DNA of 64,000 bases. Origin: Verrucomicrobiota bacterium (lineage in GTDB: Bacteria > Verrucomicrobiota > Verrucomicrobiia > Opitutales > Opitutaceae). The stretch is from NCBI GenBank assembly GCA_023391285.1, contig JAEWBF010000097.1:1-64000 (forward strand), given 5' to 3'. The notes under the pieces are model-generated. The model was not told the origin of the DNA. It saw only the letters and a program-made list of their open reading frames with translations, and ran no database searches. Positions 59,215 through 64,000 of this stretch are shown here, one piece after another. Position 1 is the stretch's first letter, and every line of letters begins with the position of its first letter. The translations under genes were made by a program, and so were the position numbers.

Positions 59215-59861
59215 AGCAGCGGGTTCTGATCGCGCTTCTCACCGTTGCGGTGCTGGGAGCTGGCTTTGCGGCTGGCCGCTGGGCGGAGCGCACCTCGTGC
59301 AAGGTGCCGCCGCCGCCGCAATTGTTGAGTGAGCTTTCGGGAAGCAAAAGTGCCGCGACGAATACGGAACCGGCCGCTCCTTCGCCGGACGTGGCGAAGA
59401 TTGCGGCGCAATTGCGTCAGCTCGGACCTGAGGTGGAGAAGTTCCGATTGCGTATGCTGGAGATCGATCGCGAGCTCGATCGCGACATCGATGCGATGCT
59501 GCGGCCGGACCAGCGCGAAGTGTTTCACAAGATCGTGAAGAAATATGCGGACCTTCGCGCTCAGGAGGACGAGGAGTGGAATCTGCCGACGCCGCTGACG
59601 TCCGAAGAGATCGTGAATCTGCAGCAGAAGCCGCTGCACAAGATGCTGGCGATTGTGGTGGTGCCGATGCGGCTCGAATGGAACGTGAAGGATTTGAATC
59701 TCGATGAGACGCAGAAGGAGCAGCTCAGGCAGGTGCTGGTGCACCGCCGTGAGAAGTTCCTCGCGCTGGTGGATTCGTCGCCCCCTCCGAGTTTGATGTT
59801 GAGCCGGTTGGCTCCGATGGCGCGCCGGCTGCAGGCGGACGAAGCGACGGGCGAAAAGTAA
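59211..59861 (+). CDS. Periplasmic protein of the sigma-factor unit (CnrX/CpxP-like?)
   Basis: This 216-residue protein has an N-terminal signal anchor (LIALLTVAVLGAGFAAGRWA). The rest is mostly helical and charged: AQLRQLGPEVEKFRLRMLEI, DAMLRPDQREVFHKIVKKY and LNLDETQKEQLRQVLVHRRE. Helical periplasmic proteins of this build (heavy-metal resistance/CpxP-like) often sense stress for ECF sigma factors. The assignment rests on architecture and context only. Confidence 0.6.
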   Translation: MKQRVLIALLTVAVLGAGFAAGRWAERTSCKVPPPPQLLSELSGSKSAATNTEPAAPSPDVAKIAAQLRQLGPEVEKFRLRMLEIDRELDRDIDAMLRPDQREVFHKIVKKYADLRAQEDEEWNLPTPLTSEEIVNLQQKPLHKMLAIVVVPMRLEWNVKDLNLDETQKEQLRQVLVHRREKFLALVDSSPPPSLMLSRLAPMARRLQADEATGEK

Positions 59862-59933
59862 GACCGGAGCTAGGGCCGTTCGCGTCGCGGCAGACGTCGG
59901 TGCCGGCCGAGTTCGAGTCCGATTTTTTCGGGA

Positions 59934-59959
59934 CAGCACGCACGGAGGCGTGCTGCTAC
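59934..59959 (-). repeat. REP-like hairpin with GTAG base
   Basis: CAGCACGC-acggag-GCGTGCTG is followed by CTAC, giving GTAG plus palindrome on the minus strand. It lies between the sigma unit and glyA, just before a terminator hairpin. Confidence 0.65.
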
Positions 59960-59969
59960 GAGGAGTGAG

Positions 59970-59991
59970 AACCCGGCGGGACGGCCGGGTT
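59970..59991. terminator. Hairpin terminator between convergent genes
   Basis: AACCCGGC-gggacg-GCCGGGTT lies between the sigma-unit gene (ends 59,861) and glyA (ends 59,997). There is only a short T tract, so it may act weakly in both directions. Confidence 0.6.
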
Positions 59992-59996
59992 TCACC

Positions 59997-61265
59997 TTAG
60001 GCGAGGCGGTAGGGGAGTGGGAAACGCGCGGTGAGGGCGACGACGCGCTTCTTGGTGTCGGCGATCTCGGTGGGTTCGCGGTCGGTGCCGATGGCGGCGA
60101 GGACAGCGTCGATGCAGGAAGCGATTTCTTCCATATCGGCTTCCTTGAAGCCGCGGCTCGTGACGGCGGGCGTGCCGAGGCGGATGCCGGAGCCTTGGAA
60201 GGGCGAACGGGTTTCGAACGGCACGGTGTTTTTGTTGCACGTGATGTTCGCGAGATCGAGGGTCTCCTGGGCTTTCTTCGCGGTGAGCTCGGGGAACTTG
60301 GTGCGAAGGTCGACGAGGAAGAGATGGTTGTCGGTGCCGCCCGAAACGAGCTTGTAGCCGCGGGACAAGAAGGCGGCGGCGAGGGCTTTGGAGTTTTTGA
60401 CGATCTGCTCGGAGTAGGCCTTGAACTCGGGCTTGAGGCATTCGCCGAAGCAGACGGCTTTCGCGGCGATGACGTGCATCAGCGGACCGCCCTGGGTTCC
60501 GGGGAAGACGGCGGAGTCGATGGCTTTGGCGTGCGCGGCCTTGCACATGATGAGACCGCCGCGAGGGCCGCGGAGGGTTTTGTGCGTGGTCGTCGTGACA
60601 AAGTCGGCGTGCGGGACGGGAGACGGGTGGACGCCTGCGGCGACGAGACCGGCGATGTGCGCGATGTCGGCAAAGAGGAGAGCGCCGACGCTTTTCGCGA
60701 TTTCGGCCATGCGCGCGAAGTCGATGATACGCGAATAGGCGGAAGCGCCGACGGTGATCATCTTGGGCTTCTCGCGTTGGGCGACGGCGGCGAGCTCGTC
60801 GTAGTCGATGAGGCCGTTGTCTTCGCGGACGCCGTATTGGCAGAAATTGTAGAGCTTGCCGGAGAAATTGGCGGGGTTGCCGTGGGTGAGGTGTCCGCCG
60901 TGGCTGAGGTTCATGCCGAGGACTTTGTCGCCCGGCTGGAGGACGGCGGCGTAAACGGCGGCGTTGGCTTGGGCGCCGGAGTGTGGCTGAACGTTGGCGT
61001 GCTCGGCGCCGAAGAGTTGTTTCGCGCGATCGATGGCGAGGAGCTCGATCTTGTCGACGTATTCACAACCGCCATACCAGCGCTTGGCGGGGTAGCCCTC
61101 GGCGTATTTGTTGGTGAGCACGCTGCCCTGCGCCTCCATGACGGCGGGGTAGGTGAAGTTTTCGGAGGCGATCAGCTCGATGTGGCTCTGCTGGCGGTGA
61201 AACTCTTCCGAGATGGCGGAGTAGACGAGCGGGTCGAGGGATTGAAGCGGCGAGGCGTTGAGCAT
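59997..61265 (-). CDS. glyA: Serine hydroxymethyltransferase
   Basis: This PLP enzyme interconverts serine and glycine with tetrahydrofolate. Signature segments: HIELIASENFTYPAVMEAQG near the start, YAEGYPAKRWYGGCEYVD, HSGAQANAAVYAAVL and the PLP-lysine motif VTTTTHKTLRGPRGG. With 422 residues it is full length. It is transcribed away from purD on the same strand, separated by the phosphatase gene. Confidence 0.97.
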   Translation of the reverse strand: MLNASPLQSLDPLVYSAISEEFHRQQSHIELIASENFTYPAVMEAQGSVLTNKYAEGYPAKRWYGGCEYVDKIELLAIDRAKQLFGAEHANVQPHSGAQANAAVYAAVLQPGDKVLGMNLSHGGHLTHGNPANFSGKLYNFCQYGVREDNGLIDYDELAAVAQREKPKMITVGASAYSRIIDFARMAEIAKSVGALLFADIAHIAGLVAAGVHPSPVPHADFVTTTTHKTLRGPRGGLIMCKAAHAKAIDSAVFPGTQGGPLMHVIAAKAVCFGECLKPEFKAYSEQIVKNSKALAAAFLSRGYKLVSGGTDNHLFLVDLRTKFPELTAKKAQETLDLANITCNKNTVPFETRSPFQGSGIRLGTPAVTSRGFKEADMEEIASCIDAVLAAIGTDREPTEIADTKKRVVALTARFPLPYRLA

Positions 61266-61282
61266 GAGAGGGAGTATCAGGC

Positions 61283-61365
61283 GATTTTCGAATTTGGATT
61301 TTCGATTTTCGAAGTGGCGGAAGGCTCAGCTAGAATCGAAAATCGAAAGGCGGGAATCCAAAATC
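61283..61365. repeat. Imperfect inverted repeat upstream of glyA
   Basis: TTTCGATTTTCGA (61,300-61,312) pairs with TCGAAAATCGAAA (61,336-61,348), and flanking TTTGGATT pairs with AATCCAAA. The AT-rich repeat fills the gap between glyA and the phosphatase gene and looks like another dispersed repeat pair rather than a glyA riboswitch. Confidence 0.6.
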
Positions 61366-61849
61366 ACTGAGACTTGGAGGTCAGCCGCGTTTTGAGAAAT
61401 TCGACCAGTGACGGGATCGCTTCGACCATTTCGTCGCGGGAAACTTCGTAAATGTTAAGCGGACCGCCGAAAGGGTCGGGGATCTCCTTGTCGGCGCCGT
61501 CGGGCATGAACTCGCGAAAGAGGTGAACGTGCTTGGGCGGCGGGGCGGCCTGGAGCTGGATCATCGCGCGGTGCGACTCCGTCATGCAGATGACGACTGC
61601 GGCGCGATCGAGCATCTCCTGCGTGAGAGGGCGGCTCGTGTGTTGCGAGATGTCGATGCCGACCTTGCGGAGCGCGAGGACGGAGTTTTCCGATACGCGC
61701 TCGCCGGAGCGGGCGGCGACGCCGGCCGATTCGACTTTGACGGAGCGAAGTGGCTCGGGCTGGGCGGCGAGGGCGTGTTGCAACAAGCCCGCGGCCATGG
61801 GGCTGCGACAGATGTTGGCGGTGCAAACTACGAGCACGGTGTCAGGCAT
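61364..61849 (-). CDS. Low-molecular-weight protein tyrosine phosphatase
   Basis: This 161-residue phosphatase has the active-site loop CTANICRS (Cys9 to Arg15) near the N-terminus and the general acid in PDPFGG close to the C-terminus. Such enzymes dephosphorylate bacterial tyrosine kinases or arginine-phosphorylated proteins. No tyrosine kinase gene is adjacent. ATG at 61,849 is chosen because it places the loop at the usual position. Confidence 0.92.
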   Translation of the reverse strand: MPDTVLVVCTANICRSPMAAGLLQHALAAQPEPLRSVKVESAGVAARSGERVSENSVLALRKVGIDISQHTSRPLTQEMLDRAAVVICMTESHRAMIQLQAAPPPKHVHLFREFMPDGADKEIPDPFGGPLNIYEVSRDEMVEAIPSLVEFLKTRLTSKSQ

Positions 61850-61921
61850 GAGCGAATGCCGAATGGACACCAAAACGCGGGGTTTGCAAAGGCCGGAGTC
61901 GGTAAGCGCCGTTGGACCAAG

Positions 61922-63217
61922 TCATGTGCGGCGGAGCTGGCGGGCGCCGATGTCGCGGCGGAAGTATTTGCTCGTGCACTGGATGGCGTCGCAGACGGCG
62001 TAGGCGTCGACGGACGCGTGGCGGAGCGTGGGGGCAAGGGCGGTGACGCCGAGGACGCGGCCGCCGTTGGTGACGAGGTGGCCGGCGGAGTTGCGCGCGG
62101 TGCCGGCGTGGAAGATCGAGACGGACGTCGGCAGGATGTTCGGCAGGCCGATGAGGTCTCCTTTCGGGTAGGAGTTCGGATAACCGCGGGCGGCGACGAC
62201 GACGCAGAGCGCGTGTTCGGGGCGGATTCTCAGCTGGATGCGCGCGAGTTCGCCCTTCGTTGCGGCCCAGAGGAGTTCGAGGAAGTCGGTTTCGAGGCGC
62301 GGGAGAACGACCTGGGTTTCGGGGTCGCCGAAGCGGGTGTTGTATTCGAGCACGCTCGGTCCCTCGGGTGTGAGCATGATGCCGATGAACAGCGTGCCCA
62401 CAAATTGGATACCTTCGGACGCGATGGCGCCGACGGACGGGCGGACGATCTCGCGATCGATGCGGGCGAGGAGCGCGGGAGTGACGACTTCGGCGGGCGA
62501 GTAGGTGCCCATGCCGCCGGTGTTCGGACCGGTGTCGCCGTCGCCGATGCGCTTGTGGTCCTGCGACGTCGGAAGGATGACGTAGTCACGGCCGGAAACG
62601 ACGACGAGAATCGAGGTTTCTTCGCCGGTGAGGCAGTCCTCGATCAGGATGCGAGGAAGTTGAGAGTCGAGAGTTGAGGGTTGAGAGAGGCCGAGCAGTT
62701 GGTGAACGGCGGATTCGGCTTCGGCGTGAGTTTGGGCAACGACGACGCCTTTGCCGGCGGCAAGACCGTCGGCTTTGACGACGACGGGCGCGGGGCGAGA
62801 GCGGATGTAATCGATGGCCGCGGCGGGATCGGAGAAGAACGCGGCGGGCGCGGTGGGGATGTTATATTTTTGAAGGATTTCCTTCGTGTAGATCTTGGAA
62901 GCTTCGAGGCGGGCGCCGTCGGCTTTGGGGCCGTAAGCGCGGATGCCGACTTTCGCGAGTTCGTCGACGAGGCCGAGCGCGAGCGGAACCTCGGGGCCGA
63001 CGACGACGAATTCGATGTTCAGGCGCTGGGCGAGGGCGATGAGGCCGGGAATGTCGTCGGCGGCGACGGGTTCGCAGGTGGCGAGTTCGGCAATGCCGGG
63101 GTTGCCGGGGGCGCAGAAAATTTTGGGGGCGGAAGGTGAGCGGTGGAGTGCAGAGACGATCGCGTGTTCGCGTCCGCCGGAGCCGACGACGAGGATGGAG
63201 CGGGGCAGGTTGGGCAT
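61922..63217 (-). CDS. purD: Phosphoribosylamine-glycine ligase
   Basis: This ATP-grasp enzyme catalyses the second step of purine synthesis. Family segments: ILVVGSGGREHAIVSALHRS, the ATP-grasp region VVVKADGLAAGKGVVVA, TGPNTGGMGTYSPAEVV and EYNTRFGDPETQVVLPRL. With 431 residues it is full length. A 28-bp heptamer array (62,660-62,687) lies in frame and encodes LSQPSTLDSQL between the ATP-grasp loop and ILIEDCLTGEETS, lengthening a surface loop. Confidence 0.96.
   Translation of the reverse strand: MPNLPRSILVVGSGGREHAIVSALHRSPSAPKIFCAPGNPGIAELATCEPVAADDIPGLIALAQRLNIEFVVVGPEVPLALGLVDELAKVGIRAYGPKADGARLEASKIYTKEILQKYNIPTAPAAFFSDPAAAIDYIRSRPAPVVVKADGLAAGKGVVVAQTHAEAESAVHQLLGLSQPSTLDSQLPRILIEDCLTGEETSILVVVSGRDYVILPTSQDHKRIGDGDTGPNTGGMGTYSPAEVVTPALLARIDREIVRPSVGAIASEGIQFVGTLFIGIMLTPEGPSVLEYNTRFGDPETQVVLPRLETDFLELLWAATKGELARIQLRIRPEHALCVVVAARGYPNSYPKGDLIGLPNILPTSVSIFHAGTARNSAGHLVTNGGRVLGVTALAPTLRHASVDAYAVCDAIQCTSKYFRRDIGARQLRRT
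62660..62687. repeat. Four-unit heptamer array inside purD
   Basis: The units TTGAGAG, TCGAGAG, TTGAGGG and TTGAGAG lie in frame within purD. They are the same unit and copy number as in dnaE (49,282) and downstream of rnhB (56,931). Confidence 0.85.
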
Positions 63218-63293
63218 GGAAGGTGGTTGGGCGCTGAAGTGGCTGCGCGAATCCAGGTGGATTCTTCGCGGCGCTTGGAATGAAAAAATGGAG

Positions 63294-64000
63294 TTAGAGG
63301 ACTTGGAGTTTTTGCCGGTAGAAGGAGACGACTTCGTCGGGATCGTCGGTGAAGAGGACGTAGTCGAGGATCCAGGCCGGGGCGCGTTTGGTGACGACCA
63401 TTTGGCGGAGCTGCTTGCGAAGGTCGCCCCAGAAACGGGCGTTGAAGAAAACGTAGGGCACGCGCGGCCGGATGCCCAGTTTCAGGTTGCACATCTCGAT
63501 CCCGATTTCCTCGAGCGTGCCGACGCCGCCGACGTTGAAGATGCAAAAATCCGCGGCTTCGAACCACTTTTGGCGGAAGTGACGCGAGGCTTCCTGGAAC
63601 GTGTTGAAGAAATCGACACCGAGCTCGGGTGGCTGGGCCTCGAGTTCGAGGAAGCAGGCGCCAGTGAGCGCGCCTTTCGAGCGAGCTTGTTCGGTGGCCA
63701 AGCGCATGACGCCGCCACCGCCGCCGGTGAGGACGCCGAGGTTGTGTCCGAAGAAGCCGGTGAGTTTGTCGACAAGGCCGGAGATGCGGGCCGTATCCGG
63801 AGCGTCGAGACCGACGGCGGAGCCGTAGAACGCGAGGATGGTGCACTCCTGAAACTTGCGAGCGATCTCTTCGCGGACGAAGAAGCCGTGGTCCTTTTTG
63901 TAAGTGTGGCGGTAGAGGTCGCCGCTCATGTCGTCATACCAATAGACCTGGAGGCCGATGGCATCGAACATGTCGAGCCGCGCGTGGGCGTTGCTCGAAA
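63294..64000 (-). CDS. LOG family / TIGR00730-like Rossmann protein (5' end outside window)
   Basis: The protein has the LOG-family nucleotide-binding pattern: FYGSAVGLDAPDTARI, LGVLTGGGGGVMRLATEQA and the phosphate motif VGGVGTLEEIG in place of PGGxGTxxE. LOG enzymes release cytokinin-like bases from nucleotides, but many bacterial members are uncharacterised and were once called lysine decarboxylases. The frame is still open at the window edge, with protein-like residues before the first visible ATG (63,971), so the gene probably begins outside. Confidence 0.8.
   Translation of the reverse strand, partial: SSNAHARLDMFDAIGLQVYWYDDMSGDLYRHTYKKDHGFFVREEIARKFQECTILAFYGSAVGLDAPDTARISGLVDKLTGFFGHNLGVLTGGGGGVMRLATEQARSKGALTGACFLELEAQPPELGVDFFNTFQEASRHFRQKWFEAADFCIFNVGGVGTLEEIGIEMCNLKLGIRPRVPYVFFNARFWGDLRKQLRQMVVTKRAPAWILDYVLFTDDPDEVVSFYRQKLQVL

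Noticed and set aside
61283..61365. Glycine riboswitch upstream of glyA
   Set aside because: The segment is a simple AT-rich inverted repeat without the conserved glycine aptamer core and resembles other dispersed repeats here.

Overview
The window is high-GC bacterial DNA, most likely from a member of the Verrucomicrobiota and probably Opitutaceae-like. This is inferred from gene content: Planctomycete/Verrucomicrobia-type DUF1592/DUF1552 secreted proteins, a DUF6250 protein, a caa3-type oxidase cluster with a cupredoxin, RNase HIII next to RNase HII, and many short dispersed repeats between and inside genes. No rRNA gene is present to settle it.

Positions 1 to about 24,900 are an accessory island. 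It starts inside an IS3-family element whose end cuts into a RES-domain toxin gene. Next come a small orphan protein, a catalytic-domain-only tyrosine recombinase and a truncated IS630-type transposase. A complete type 1 BREX phage-defence operon follows on the minus strand (18,419 to 4,123), in the order brxA, brxB, brxC, HEPN gene, pglX, pglZ, brxL. The HEPN RNase-like gene is translationally coupled to pglX. The part of pglX just after the methyltransferase NPPY motif, where the target recognition domain lies, is visibly AT-richer than its flanks. A geneless stretch of about 1.2 kb (18,420-19,598) then carries several hairpins. It precedes a tightly coupled plus-strand cluster (19,873-24,757) of mostly unrecognised genes, headed by a possible relaxase-like protein and ending in membrane proteins. 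The island stops at a minus-strand tRNA-Asn gene (24,977-24,903) whose 3' end faces it, a classic integration arrangement.

From 25 to 64 kb the window is chromosome-like. It holds a caa3-type cytochrome oxidase operon (ctaC-D-E-F, minus strand), a lipoprotein azurin, the assembly and heme-A genes (DUF420, ctaB, ctaA), and a divergent SCO copper chaperone with a partner membrane protein. Next are AMP nucleosidase, a set of secreted c-type cytochrome, DUF1592 and DUF1552 proteins, a DUF1990/YndJ pair, a VapBC toxin-antitoxin module, lipoyl synthase, a DUF4010 membrane protein and an ankyrin protein. Then come dnaE (polymerase III alpha), rpsU, a TIM-barrel protein, mutY, rnhC, rnhB, a PAS histidine kinase, an ECF sigma unit, glyA, a low-molecular-weight phosphatase, purD and a LOG-family gene that runs off the right edge.

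Two repeat systems stand out in this half. One is a set of hairpins with different stems that all carry GTAG (one GCAG) at the 5' base on the minus strand, the hallmark of REP elements mobilised by RAYT transposases. The other is a set of arrays of exactly four 7-bp units. Copies of both lie in frame inside dnaE, and a heptamer array also lies inside purD.
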